A stretch of 64,000 bases of DNA from an uncultured Saprospiraceae bacterium (GCA_937926205.1 CALEYL010000031.1:87650-151649); one strand, 5' to 3'; positions 46,244 through 54,812 are shown, counted from the first letter of the stretch. Made by a program: numbers and translations. Notes: a model not told the origin generated them from the sequence alone.

Positions 46244-46384
46244 GCGGCCTTGGCGAGTCCTCCGCGTACTTTGCGGGGTTCTTTTCCCGCTAAGGCGCAA
46301 AGGTGCCGCTGAGGCCGCTGAGGTGCCGGTTACTCGGCACTCCGTTTTTTCAGGATATGGCGCCTGCTTTTTGAGAATTCACTC
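46244..46384. repeat. ~141-bp direct repeat, copy 2 (flanks the HNH pair)
   Basis: Same-orientation copy of 45136-45277. Together the two copies bracket the HNH nuclease operon with 28 bp (left) and about 134 bp (right) of spacer. No transposase or terminal inverted repeats are present. Confidence 0.8.
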
Positions 46385-46404
46385 GATTTTCCGGGTTTTA
46401 CAAT

Positions 46405-47043
46405 TTATTCTTCCTGCCTTCGAAAACGATTCCCATAAGCCTTGATCAAATTGTAGAAGATTTCATCCCGTATAGAAGGTTCCAGCGATTCGTTGGCTTC
46501 CAGGGCAGCTATTTCTTGCTGCATCAGCTCATATTGGGCTGCTGCTTCGTTCAACCAGGTTTCAAGTCGCGCATCGTCACGGTGTTTCCAATACGCCGAC
46601 TCATCGGAACACTCGAAATGATCGAAGTACTTTTCCGCTAAGTAAAAAAACAATTGGCAAATGGCTAGGTGTGTAACAGCACCATCGAAGCCAGTTTTTA
46701 CGCGCGACCAGGGGTATGTCGCATCGTCGGCAGTCCAGGTGGGGTCATTCAGCGTAAACAACGACTGTAAGATGCCGTCCGGCGTAAAGGTAAGCCAGAT
46801 GGTTTCACATTCCGAATGTGGTTGGAAGGTAATACCTTGCAATGGTGCATGGCCTTCGGCAATCAGAACGCCATCGTCGTTGTACAGATCCACCGAAGCC
46901 GGTTTAGACCAGTCCTCCTCCCATAAATGGTATTTCCAATTTCGGGAGCGACAAATATCTTCTACTTCATCAGCGAGCAATGCTACATCTTCCGGATTGC
47001 GCAACCGACCACGATAACGAAGTTTGATCCAAAAATTGGACAT
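46405..47043 (-). CDS. Hypothetical cytoplasmic protein
   Basis: The product has 212 residues from the ATG at 47043, chosen over 47127 because the upstream 28 residues are basic and low-complexity while MSNFWIKLRYRGRL looks like a real start. It is soluble, with a Trp/Asp-rich N-terminal domain (RNPEDVALLADEVEDICRSRNWKYHLWEEDW, then GITFQPHSECETIWLTFTPDG) and a helical C-terminus (LAICQLFFYLAEKYFDHFEC). The fold resembles neither a nuclease nor a membrane protein, and no family was recognised. It follows the second direct repeat by 20 bp. Confidence 0.65.
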   Translation of the reverse strand: MSNFWIKLRYRGRLRNPEDVALLADEVEDICRSRNWKYHLWEEDWSKPASVDLYNDDGVLIAEGHAPLQGITFQPHSECETIWLTFTPDGILQSLFTLNDPTWTADDATYPWSRVKTGFDGAVTHLAICQLFFYLAEKYFDHFECSDESAYWKHRDDARLETWLNEAAAQYELMQQEIAALEANESLEPSIRDEIFYNLIKAYGNRFRRQEE

Positions 47044-47353
47044 GGTGCCTGATTTTGGTGGGAAAGTCGGTTTTTTTAGGGTAAATGGCAAGAAAGTGGA
47101 GCGTTTTTGTCTTGCAAAACGGCGCATTTTAATTTATCTCACAAAAGGGAAAAGAAGCACTTACCAAACGCACAATCCTATTATTTAATAATGATGCTAT
47201 TAATAGCTAATACGTCAGGGATAATTAGGTGAGTCTGCGCATTGGACATTCACCAAAAAAACGGGCGAGACCGTGTGGTTCCCGCCCGCCATATTTTTCT
47301 TTTTCAATCAGGCTGACATCAGGCTATTGCCTTTTGCCAACTTGCCCTTTGCT
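47044..47353. other. Spacer between the hypothetical gene and ald
   Basis: No gene is seen in this 310-bp stretch. It holds the ald terminator near 47253-47288 and AT-rich sequence expected to carry the promoter of the 46405-47043 gene. No clear TAnnTTTG box was found. Confidence 0.5.
47253..47288 (-). terminator. Terminator of ald
   Basis: On the minus strand, 66 bp past the ald stop, a GC-rich imperfect stem (CGGGCG with CGCCCG plus an inner GACC/GGTT pairing around GTGT) is followed by TTTTTTT, a standard intrinsic terminator. Confidence 0.75.
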
Positions 47354-48466
47354 TTACAGCACTTCGCTCACATCGTGGTAAGGCAATCCAAATGCTTCGG
47401 ATACGCCTTTGTAAACCACTTTACCGTTCACCACATTCAGGCCAAGTTTGAGGGCCTGGTTTTCAGCGCAAGCCTGTTTCCAGCCTTTATTAGCGAGTTG
47501 AATGGCATATGGCAGCGTCGCATTGGTAAGGGCGATGGTAGAAGTATAAGGTACTGCGCCGGGCATGTTGGCCACACAGTAATGAACCACATCATCGATG
47601 ATGTAGGTCGGATTTTCGTGCGTAGTCGGTTTGGTGGTCTCAAAACAACCACCCTGATCGACTGCAACATCAACCATAACCGTGCCGGGTTGCATGGTTT
47701 TGAGCATGTCGCGGGTAATGAGTTTCGGTGCTTTGGCGCCCGGGATCAGAATCGCTCCGACGATCAGGTCGTGGTCGCGCACCAGTTCTCTGATGTTGTA
47801 TTCGTTGGAATAAATGGTCGTCACATTTGCCGGCATGACATCGGCGAGGTAGCGCAGGCGGGGCAGACTCACATCGAGGATGGTCACCTGAGCGCCAAGG
47901 CCGGCTGCCATTTTCGCCGATTGCATGCCTACAATACCACCGCCAATAACCAATACGCGGCCCGGAGGAACGCCCGGTACACCGCCGAGCAGGACACCCC
48001 GCCCTTTTACCGGTTTTTCAAGGTACTTTGCGCCTTCCTGAATGGCCATACGGCCCGCAACTTCCGACATTGGAATCAGCAGGGGCAGCGAGCGATCCGG
48101 TAGCTCTACCGTTTCGTAAGCCAGACAGATGGCGTTGCTCGCAATCATGGCATTGGTAAGCGGCTCGTAGGAAGCAAAGTGAAAATAGGTAAACAGGAGC
48201 TGGTCCGGCTGAATAAGCGGGTATTCCTCTTCAATTGGTTCTTTTACTTTGATGATCATTTCGGCCATGCTGTAAACGTCTTCGATTGTCGGGAGAATCT
48301 TAGCGCCGGCGCCTTCATATTTATCATCCGAAAACCCGCTGCTTTCCCCCGCTGAAGCTTGCACGTACACAGCGTGCCCGCGTTTGCTCAGCTCCAACGC
48401 ACCTGCAGGCGTCAGGGCAACGCGGTTTTCGTTATTTTTAATTTCTTTTGGAACTCCAATAATCAT
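47354..48466 (-). CDS. ald: Alanine dehydrogenase
   Basis: The product has 370 residues, the normal length of EC 1.4.1.1, which reversibly deaminates L-alanine to pyruvate and ammonium with NAD. Signatures are MIIGVPKEIKNNENRVALTP, the IIKVKEP segment carrying the substrate Lys, LFTYFHFAS with the active-site His, and the Rossmann VLVIGGGIVGMQSAKMAAGLGA. The C-terminus (GKVVYKGVSEAFGL) is complete. It is monocistronic with its own terminator. A TATTTTTGC box upstream directly abuts a 44-nt perfect palindrome at 48516-48559. Confidence 0.97.
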   Translation of the reverse strand: MIIGVPKEIKNNENRVALTPAGALELSKRGHAVYVQASAGESSGFSDDKYEGAGAKILPTIEDVYSMAEMIIKVKEPIEEEYPLIQPDQLLFTYFHFASYEPLTNAMIASNAICLAYETVELPDRSLPLLIPMSEVAGRMAIQEGAKYLEKPVKGRGVLLGGVPGVPPGRVLVIGGGIVGMQSAKMAAGLGAQVTILDVSLPRLRYLADVMPANVTTIYSNEYNIRELVRDHDLIVGAILIPGAKAPKLITRDMLKTMQPGTVMVDVAVDQGGCFETTKPTTHENPTYIIDDVVHYCVANMPGAVPYTSTIALTNATLPYAIQLANKGWKQACAENQALKLGLNVVNGKVVYKGVSEAFGLPYHDVSEVL

Positions 48467-48507
48467 GGTTTGAGTCGTTTTATTCGATTAGGAAATATTT
48501 CGCGGCG

Positions 48508-48515
48508 CAAAAATA
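48508..48515 (-). promoter_or_regulatory. Putative -7 box of ald
   Basis: The minus strand reads TATTTTTG followed by C (full TAnnTTTG match), 42 bp upstream of the ald ATG. The base immediately upstream is the first base of the large palindrome. Confidence 0.45.
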
Positions 48516-48559
48516 AGCGCTTGTGCGGAATTTCATTGATGAAATTCCGCACAAGCGCT
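48516..48559. promoter_or_regulatory. 44-nt perfect palindrome next to the ald promoter
   Basis: Bases 48516-48536 pair with 48539-48559, a 21-bp uninterrupted stem around a 2-nt TG centre. It occupies the region where a -33 element and an operator would lie for ald. It also lies downstream of the S8 protease stop and could act as a second terminator for that operon. The sequence alone cannot decide between operator and terminator. Confidence 0.7.
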
Positions 48560-48584
48560 ACTTCGTGTCTGTCCATTTAGTATC

Positions 48585-48627
48585 GTGTCTGAGCTTTACC
48601 TGCCGGCAGGCCGGTAAAGACAGACAC
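48585..48627 (-). terminator. Terminator-like hairpin of the protease operon
   Basis: It starts 3 bp after the minus-strand stop at 48631. Outer stem GTGTCTG with CAGACAC (48585-48591, 48621-48627) and inner stem TTTACC with GGTAAA (48595-48600, 48613-48618) are separated by a small internal loop. There is no long U tract. Confidence 0.55.
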
Positions 48628-48630
48628 TAT

Positions 48631-50073
48631 TCAGGGCTTTTCCACCATCTTCCCTTTCAACAACTGATAAGCTTTGAGAAAATCAGGAATGCCATATCCC
48701 AGTTCATTATCCGGTGCATCGGCCTGGCTCCCGCTTTTGCGCACAGCGTCCATGATTTCAGCATTGGTTTTTTCAGGAAAAGCGCTCCACAATGCTGCGA
48801 TCATCCCGGATATCATCGGAGCAGATAAAGAGGTGCCGCTGGTTGGGCGTATCTGGTTAGAAGAAGCACTCGCTGCCATAACGCGGGCGCCGGGGGCAGA
48901 AACATCCGGCTTGATTCTCCCATCGGCCGTTGGTCCGAAAGAGCTGAATCCGGCCTTTTCTCCCTTAGAATTCACTGCGCCAATTGAAAAAGCGCCTTTA
49001 GAATCGGCAGGCACCCCTACGTACTTCCAATCGGAGCTGCCTTCATTTCCTGCACTGTTCACAACGATCATTCCCCTGGCTGTAGCCAGTTCAGCTGCCT
49101 GGCTGGCATTGGAGGTACCGTCGAGATTGCGGTATTCGTAATCCATGGAGGTATCGCTGAAAGTAGTGTAGCCCAGCGAAGAGTTGACGATATCTGCACC
49201 AATACTGTCGGCAAATTCAAGGCCGGCAATCCAGTTGCATTCTTCGACCCGGTATTCCGAGCGTACATCTTCTGTTTTTACCAGTACATAAGCCGCATTT
49301 GGAGCCCCACCCACCAAAACGCCGGGTTGATTTCCAGCCATAACGGAGAGCACCTGCGTGCCGTGCGAACTGGATTCACACACTTCCCAGTCGTTGTCCA
49401 CAAAATCACGTGCAGGCGTCAGCAAATGTTTTACCCGCAGGCTGTCAAATACGAACTGTTTATCGGCACTGGTAAAACCGCCATCCAGCACCACCACGGT
49501 AATGCCGGCTCCCAGGTATCCAAGTGCGTGAAGGCTCTGGCCATTCAATTGCCTGATTTGCTGATCGGCATAACCATAATGAAGGCTGTCGATGGGGGCC
49601 GCTTTGCGCTCAGCATCAAAAGTGCCTTCCGGCGCTTTGTTTTTCCAGACGCTGACAACAGGCGTTTTGCCCACAAAAGCGACCGACGCCACATTGGGCA
49701 GCGCTTCCAGTTTTTTGGCGACATCAGCTGTAGCCTTTATGGTAGCTGCATTAAACCAACGGGAAGTATATTGAACCACAGCGCCGCTTTCTACCAACTG
49801 GTTAACGTGTTTTGGGTTGACCGGTAAGTCCTGAGTCGTCACAGGTATATTGGCTTTTTCTCTACGAGCCAGCGCTTTAGGGGATAAAAAGGCTTCAGGA
49901 TTTTTCACAGAATAAGGCGTACCTGCTTTGTTTTTAAAGGTAACCCAGTAAAAGCCGGTAGGGGTCGCATCATCAGTCGTCGAAACGGCAGGTTGAGCAT
50001 ACGATATACCCAATAATGCCATGCTGAAAATGGCAACAAGGAAAAAACGAGCAAATTCAGGCAACTTCTTCAT
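48631..50073 (-). CDS. S8 family (subtilisin-like) serine protease
   Basis: The product has 480 residues. Signal peptide at ~1-27 (ending SYAQ), an inhibitor-I9-like propeptide region (~40-140), then the peptidase domain: Asp197 in VVVLDGGF, His237 in SSHGTQV, the oxyanion Asn in NSAGNEG, and Ser415 in GTSLSAP. The catalytic triad is complete, so it is probably an active endopeptidase. Unlike many Bacteroidota subtilases it lacks a C-terminal T9SS sorting domain, so it is likely periplasmic or released by another route. Its start codon lies 17 nt inside the end of the AAA+ gene, making translational coupling likely. Confidence 0.93.
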   Translation of the reverse strand: MKKLPEFARFFLVAIFSMALLGISYAQPAVSTTDDATPTGFYWVTFKNKAGTPYSVKNPEAFLSPKALARREKANIPVTTQDLPVNPKHVNQLVESGAVVQYTSRWFNAATIKATADVAKKLEALPNVASVAFVGKTPVVSVWKNKAPEGTFDAERKAAPIDSLHYGYADQQIRQLNGQSLHALGYLGAGITVVVLDGGFTSADKQFVFDSLRVKHLLTPARDFVDNDWEVCESSSHGTQVLSVMAGNQPGVLVGGAPNAAYVLVKTEDVRSEYRVEECNWIAGLEFADSIGADIVNSSLGYTTFSDTSMDYEYRNLDGTSNASQAAELATARGMIVVNSAGNEGSSDWKYVGVPADSKGAFSIGAVNSKGEKAGFSSFGPTADGRIKPDVSAPGARVMAASASSNQIRPTSGTSLSAPMISGMIAALWSAFPEKTNAEIMDAVRKSGSQADAPDNELGYGIPDFLKAYQLLKGKMVEKP

Positions 50074-53000
50074 CTAAACGAATTTTAAATTGAGCTTCCA
50101 AAGATTTATACAACAACAATTTCCACTCCTCGCGCTGGTATTCGCGATTGATTTGGTAAATCGTATCTTTTAAGGTGTTTACAGTCAGGATACGACGTGG
50201 TTGTTCTTGTGCATAGAAATCATGACGGTGAATTTTCATCGGGGTCACTAATGATTCATTGGAGACTTTTACCAGATAGTTGTGATCCTTGCCGTCTTTA
50301 CTTCTCCAGCGTTGCAGACCTTCTTCTGATTCAAGCATCAGGTAAGCACAAGGACCCTCAACTTTAAATACCATACCAAAGAGTACATCTCCCGGTTCAT
50401 TGGGCTCGGGTATTTCATGCGAATTGGGTTCGCCCAGCGTCCGGAAAAAAGGATCTTTGGCCGTTTTACTCGCTTCTGCCTCCGCTTTCATCGCCTGATA
50501 ATAACTGTCCCGAAACCAAATCGCAGCGCTGTTGTAATAGTAACCAGCCTGTTCAAAAAGGAAACGGTAAAACGCACAAATTTCCTGTGGCTGTGCGCCG
50601 TAAATGTGTAAAAAACAACAGTTACCTTCAGCACTTGACGCTTCGCAAAGGGCCTTTTTCCAGAGAAAAAAATCAGTCTCCCATTTTTCAATCGCTTCCA
50701 AAAGAGCAGGCTGATAAGGTTCGATGCCCAAAACAGCGATGCTTAATGCCATTTCAATAGATTCGATGCGCTCGTTTAGTTCGAGGCCTCGGTCTGAAAG
50801 GTTCAGCAAAGTGGAATACCGGGCAGCCTGTTGCGGCTGTTTCCAGAAGCGCTGTTTTTCTTTGCTCGACTGGCGCTCAAGGTCATGCATTTCACTGGAA
50901 TAACTACTAAAAAGGTATCCCGTGCGAACCCCTTGAATCCGCCTGCGTAAAGTGCCCCCATAGTTGGCATAATTGGCTTTTTCCAGTTCTTCCAGCAGCA
51001 AATCGAGCGCAAGCGGGTCGCGTTTGATCCGAATGACTGGCGAACCTTCTGCCATTTCAACCAATACATCCAGGCGCTCATCAAAATCCTCCTGATTCAG
51101 ACGACGGGACAATGGCAACACCAATTGCTCCCTGATGGTGCGTTGCAAATACCGCGCGCCATATTTTTCATGATAGCCCTGGTCGGCCAGATAATCCATA
51201 ACGGGCTCTTCTATTTTCAACGACATGCGGCGAAAACGTATGCCCTCTCGTTGTCTGAGCAGAGCGATTTCCCGCTCAATAACAAACCGGACCGATAATG
51301 GATCAAGCGGTGAGAAAGGCACCAGTTCATCCATGCGATTGAATAATTCCGGGCGAAAATATTTCTGGGCTTCGTTCAGAAAATGCGCAATGGCCTCCTC
51401 CTGTTCCGCCCCCTGTTGCAGCCTGACTCGCCCCATTTGAAAGCGTGCGGCCCCGATATTGGAAGTCATGATGATGATGGCGCTGCAAAAATTTACGACC
51501 CGCCCCTGGCCGTCACTGAGACGCCCCTCTCCCAAAATCTGCAAAAGCAAGTCAAAAAAGCCCGAATCCGCTTTTTCTATTTCATCAAAAAGCAAAACGC
51601 AGAAAGGTTCCCGACGTACTGCCGAAGTCAATTGCCCGTCCGTTCGGGCGCTGCCAATAAGCCTGCTAACGGCTCCATAGTCCGAAAATTCGCTCATGTC
51701 GAAGCGGACCATCCGGTCGCGGCTGCCAAACATAAAAGATGCCAGCACTTTTGCTACTTCTGTTTTTCCAACCCCGGTGGGCCCTACAAACAGAAGCGAA
51801 GCAATGGGTTTACCTGTTTTTGATAGCGCCGTTTTTACGCCGGTCAACACATTAGCCAGTACGGCAACGGCTGTTTCCTGGCCAAAAACCTGATCGTTGA
51901 AATGCCTCAGTACGGCCATGCCATCCATGGGAATGTCCGGATCTACAATGAATGAAGGCATCCCGCTTTCCTCACAAAAACGTTGTATGATTTGCGGACG
52001 GCTGATCATCCGAACGACCGGAGATGATTTTTCGTGCAGCAGACAAGCTTCCAGGAAACGAATGGGTTTACCCGGCATGCCCGAATAAGGGGCAAAGCGC
52101 CGATGCAGACGAATGGCCTCGCGTATGGCTTCTTCCTCAATTACAATATTGTCTGCAGCAGCCATGCCCTGAATTTTGGACATGACCATAAATTCCAGTT
52201 CTGCTTCCGAAGGTTCTTCCAATCGGATGAGCTGAAACTGGCTTAGAAAAACCGGGCTCTTTAGTTCAATCTGTGAAAGTTCTTCTTCCGTACATTCAGA
52301 AATCATGGTGATTTCGCCCCTGCTCAGAAAAGGCAGCAGGTACTCTGCAATGCTGACTTCATTGCCTTCGTATTTGCCCACCTCAAACAATTCCGCCATA
52401 TTCCGGACAAACAAATAATCTTCCGTAACAGACAATTCCTTGCATAAAATCGGAAGATTGAATTCCCACCCGGCCTCTTCTGTCATCAATTCCTTGATCA
52501 TTACAGAAGCAGTCGTTTCCAGAATACGGCCCTTAATTTTGAATTTTTTGTGTTGATGCGCCATTTCACGCACCAGCGCTGTTTTACCTACACCGGATGG
52601 ACCTACCAATAAAACGTTTCGGTTGAACCGTCCTTTCATAGCTCTCGACAATTGTTCGAGGTCGGGTTGGCGGCCGTATACTTCCTGGCGCTGTATTTCA
52701 AGAGGTGAAACTACTTTTTCAAGCATGGATGCCTGCTGGCTCTCACGCGATTTTTCTACTTCAGCGGGACGGGGAAATTCGAGATTCATGGGATGCTGTT
52801 GCAACTCGATGGCCTGAAACCATATCGTTGAAACAATATTTTGCACATAAGTTAAGCGGCGATTAGCGGCAAACTCCAGGCGAATGGTCTCCTGAAGATT
52901 GGCCAGCAGGGATTCCGCATCCTTCCCAAAACCTTCCATACCAAGAGCGGGAACGATGCCCCAAAAACCACCGTCCTGTTCGTTGATGTAATATTCAAAC

Positions 53001-53284
53001 TGCAAGTCAAATTTTGGAAAACTAAATCCGTCGCCTGCTTTGGGGAAAGTTACATGCAGAAAATTCTTAAGAAAATCTCCCTTGCGATAAGTTTCCAGAA
53101 GGACATGAAACTGCCCTTTATTCAAAACCGCCTGCTGTAGAGAAGCGGCATATTGTTCTGCAACGACCCTTAAAGGTTGCCCCAAACGCAGGGCATTTGA
53201 GTCATTCAGGGGCATTGTCAGCGTACTGCCCGCATGAAAATGGAGTTTAAAGGCATAAAAAGGTATGGTCAGTTTGGTACTCAT
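50057..53284 (-). CDS. ClpB/ClpC-like AAA+ protein with inactive-looking first module and release-factor-2-like C-terminus
   Basis: The product has 1075 residues. Residues 1-180 are a beta-rich N-terminal domain unlike Clp_N. AAA module 1 keeps Walker A (GPSGVGKT, 228-235), but the Walker B acidic pair is replaced (YLFVRNM, ~290-296, where ClpB has LFIDE) and the arginine finger region reads LSQFQLI. AAA module 2 is intact: GPTGVGKT 501-508, VLLFDEIEKA 563-572, sensor Asn609, Arg finger FNR650, and sensor-2-like GARYLQR. Residues ~830-1075 align by eye with RF2: CFLHIYGAQPQE with the CYLDIQAG start of PCRF, VEGPCAYLMLESEEGLQRW with the AYGWLRTETGVHR segment, and RHDFYAQ...LTVN where the GGQ-bearing loop should be. 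GGQ is absent. A chaperone/remodeller acting on ribosomes or another RF-like target is inference. Confidence 0.85.
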   Translation of the reverse strand: MSTKLTIPFYAFKLHFHAGSTLTMPLNDSNALRLGQPLRVVAEQYAASLQQAVLNKGQFHVLLETYRKGDFLKNFLHVTFPKAGDGFSFPKFDLQFEYYINEQDGGFWGIVPALGMEGFGKDAESLLANLQETIRLEFAANRRLTYVQNIVSTIWFQAIELQQHPMNLEFPRPAEVEKSRESQQASMLEKVVSPLEIQRQEVYGRQPDLEQLSRAMKGRFNRNVLLVGPSGVGKTALVREMAHQHKKFKIKGRILETTASVMIKELMTEEAGWEFNLPILCKELSVTEDYLFVRNMAELFEVGKYEGNEVSIAEYLLPFLSRGEITMISECTEEELSQIELKSPVFLSQFQLIRLEEPSEAELEFMVMSKIQGMAAADNIVIEEEAIREAIRLHRRFAPYSGMPGKPIRFLEACLLHEKSSPVVRMISRPQIIQRFCEESGMPSFIVDPDIPMDGMAVLRHFNDQVFGQETAVAVLANVLTGVKTALSKTGKPIASLLFVGPTGVGKTEVAKVLASFMFGSRDRMVRFDMSEFSDYGAVSRLIGSARTDGQLTSAVRREPFCVLLFDEIEKADSGFFDLLLQILGEGRLSDGQGRVVNFCSAIIIMTSNIGAARFQMGRVRLQQGAEQEEAIAHFLNEAQKYFRPELFNRMDELVPFSPLDPLSVRFVIEREIALLRQREGIRFRRMSLKIEEPVMDYLADQGYHEKYGARYLQRTIREQLVLPLSRRLNQEDFDERLDVLVEMAEGSPVIRIKRDPLALDLLLEELEKANYANYGGTLRRRIQGVRTGYLFSSYSSEMHDLERQSSKEKQRFWKQPQQAARYSTLLNLSDRGLELNERIESIEMALSIAVLGIEPYQPALLEAIEKWETDFFLWKKALCEASSAEGNCCFLHIYGAQPQEICAFYRFLFEQAGYYYNSAAIWFRDSYYQAMKAEAEASKTAKDPFFRTLGEPNSHEIPEPNEPGDVLFGMVFKVEGPCAYLMLESEEGLQRWRSKDGKDHNYLVKVSNESLVTPMKIHRHDFYAQEQPRRILTVNTLKDTIYQINREYQREEWKLLLYKSLEAQFKIRLDEEVA

Positions 53285-53307
53285 GGGTATTCATTCATGA
53301 GCCCTTT

Positions 53308-54069
53308 TCAAAAAGCATTCACAATTGCCACAAAATCTGCAGCTTTTAACGATGCGCCACCAATCAGCCCACCGTCTACATCGGGCTGTGCAAACAATTC
53401 TTTTGCGTTAGATGGATTGCAACTGCCACCATAAAGGATGGAAGTGAATGCTGCGACTTCCGGGCCGTATTTGGAGGCAATCAGATTGCGGATATGTGCA
53501 TGCATCTCCTGGGCTTGCTGTGAAGTAGCTGTTTTACCGGTTCCGATGGCCCATACGGGTTCGTAGGCAATGACCACTTTCCCAAAATCTTCCGGCGACA
53601 AATGAAACAGTGCCGTTTCAATCTGATTGCTCACCAGATCAGCATGGCCACCGGCTTCGCGCACATCAAGTTTTTCACCGCAGCAATAGATCGGCCGCAG
53701 TCCTGCTCCCAGGGCCGCGTCAATTTTTTTAGCGATCAGTTCATCCGTCTCTCCAAAATATTCACGGCGTTCGGAATGCCCTAAAATGACAAATTCTGCG
53801 CCAACTGACTGAAGCATAGACGCCGAAATTTCACCGGTATAGGCTCCGGCAGACTCCTGGTGGCAATTTTGTGCCCCAAGTTTAAGGTTACGCATGTCTT
53901 TGATTTGTCCGCTGATGCCGTTAAGATGCATAAATGGCGGGCAAAGAATAACGAGCGTGTCGGAAGGCTGGAGTTGACCGACGACTTCTTTGACAAGGGT
54001 GCGACCTTCTTCGTAGGTCTTGTTCATTTTCCAGTTTCCTGCTACGATGCGTTGGCGGCTCATTTTCAT
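53308..54069 (-). CDS. tpiA: Triosephosphate isomerase
   Basis: The product has 253 residues, the standard length of EC 5.3.1.1, which interconverts dihydroxyacetone phosphate and glyceraldehyde 3-phosphate. Active-site landmarks are AGNWKMN (Lys), ILGHSERRE (His) and AYEPVWAIGTG (Glu), plus the phosphate-binding YGGSCNPSNAKE and DGGLIGGASL. The start at 54069 overlaps the stop of the upstream two-TM gene by 4 bp (ATGA). The AAA+ gene begins 23 bp downstream, so tpiA is in the middle of a co-directional unit. Confidence 0.97.
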   Translation of the reverse strand: MKMSRQRIVAGNWKMNKTYEEGRTLVKEVVGQLQPSDTLVILCPPFMHLNGISGQIKDMRNLKLGAQNCHQESAGAYTGEISASMLQSVGAEFVILGHSERREYFGETDELIAKKIDAALGAGLRPIYCCGEKLDVREAGGHADLVSNQIETALFHLSPEDFGKVVIAYEPVWAIGTGKTATSQQAQEMHAHIRNLIASKYGPEVAAFTSILYGGSCNPSNAKELFAQPDVDGGLIGGASLKAADFVAIVNAF

Positions 54070-54656
54070 AAATTGTTATTTACAGGTTTTGTTCTTTTAA
54101 AGGACCGAAGTTCAAGGGCAAAAGCAAGTGCAACGGCCCCCACCATCATGGCTAAATTCCAGTACCACGCAATTGGCGCTTTGTTCACTTCCACAAAAAT
54201 GACATTTTCCGGCAGTTGATAACGCGATGCAGGAAGTTCGCCCGAACGGTTTTTTTCTTTGGGTATGTTGCGAACAATGCCTTTAAGGGTAAATTCCCTC
54301 CGTTCGATGCAATTCTTTTTCTCTACACAGTCAGGTGCAAACTCCTCCGTCCAGGCAACAATAGCAGGTTGAACGACCTGGTTGCTGTCCAGTGCAGTCA
54401 ACTGTGCTCTATCCAGAAGCGGGTATATCAGTATGGGCTTTTTAGATGTGCGCCCCCCCGGTGCATGAATGTAGTCGCCACTTTGCCATGCGCCCGAAAC
54501 TTCAATGTAATCGGCATCGCCGATGTTTTCCCGCACCACCTGCTCCATCGACAACGTGCGCAGTTTATGTGTGCCGAAGTTTTGGGAAATCAGACTGTTG
54601 CATCCATTGATGAACATCACAATGCAACCGAGTACAACGATAAAACGGAATAGCAT
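54066..54656 (-). CDS. Two-transmembrane protein of unknown function, upstream of tpiA
   Basis: The product has 196 residues from the ATG at 54656. An alternative ATG at 54701 would put the start inside a stable hairpin, so it is disfavoured. There is an N-terminal membrane segment (MLFRFIVVLGCIVMFINGCN) and a C-terminal one (WNLAMMVGAVALAFALE). Between them is a ~130-residue extracytoplasmic domain with a CVEKKNC pair that could be a disulfide and beta-strand segments (ADYIEVSGAWQSGDYIHAPG; KKPILIYPLLD). It resembles the overall plan of the GIDE-type or TMEM43-like membrane domains, but I cannot assign it. It is coupled to tpiA by ATGA overlap. Confidence 0.7.
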   Translation of the reverse strand: MLFRFIVVLGCIVMFINGCNSLISQNFGTHKLRTLSMEQVVRENIGDADYIEVSGAWQSGDYIHAPGGRTSKKPILIYPLLDRAQLTALDSNQVVQPAIVAWTEEFAPDCVEKKNCIERREFTLKGIVRNIPKEKNRSGELPASRYQLPENVIFVEVNKAPIAWYWNLAMMVGAVALAFALELRSFKRTKPVNNNL

Positions 54657-54670
54657 GTTCGTCAGATTAT

Positions 54671-54738
54671 TGGATGCCGGAGATGGGCTGCAGGTTGCCA
54701 TAAATATGGCGCCCCACCTAAACCCATCTCCCGGATCC
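54671..54738 (-). promoter_or_regulatory. Structured leader hairpin before the two-TM gene
   Basis: On the minus strand a long stem forms between 54738-54723 and 54687-54672: 9 uninterrupted pairs (54723-54731 with 54679-54687) extended by four more pairs past two mismatches. The inner part pairs further (GGC-type and AGGT/ACCT pairings around TAAATA). The base of the stem ends about 15 nt before the ATG at 54656. It may be an attenuator, a terminator of the upstream amidase gene, or a cis-regulatory leader. Confidence 0.45.
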
Positions 54739-54812
54739 TAATTATTGGCTGTCTATTTAGCTGATCATCTGCTTTTTACCTATCGGTCACCGACAGATAA
54801 ATCAGACGTTTG

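Noticed and set aside
45136..46384. Insertion sequence around the HNH genes
   Set aside because: No transposase and no terminal inverted repeats; only direct repeats are present, so a cassette or dispersed repeat is the safer reading.
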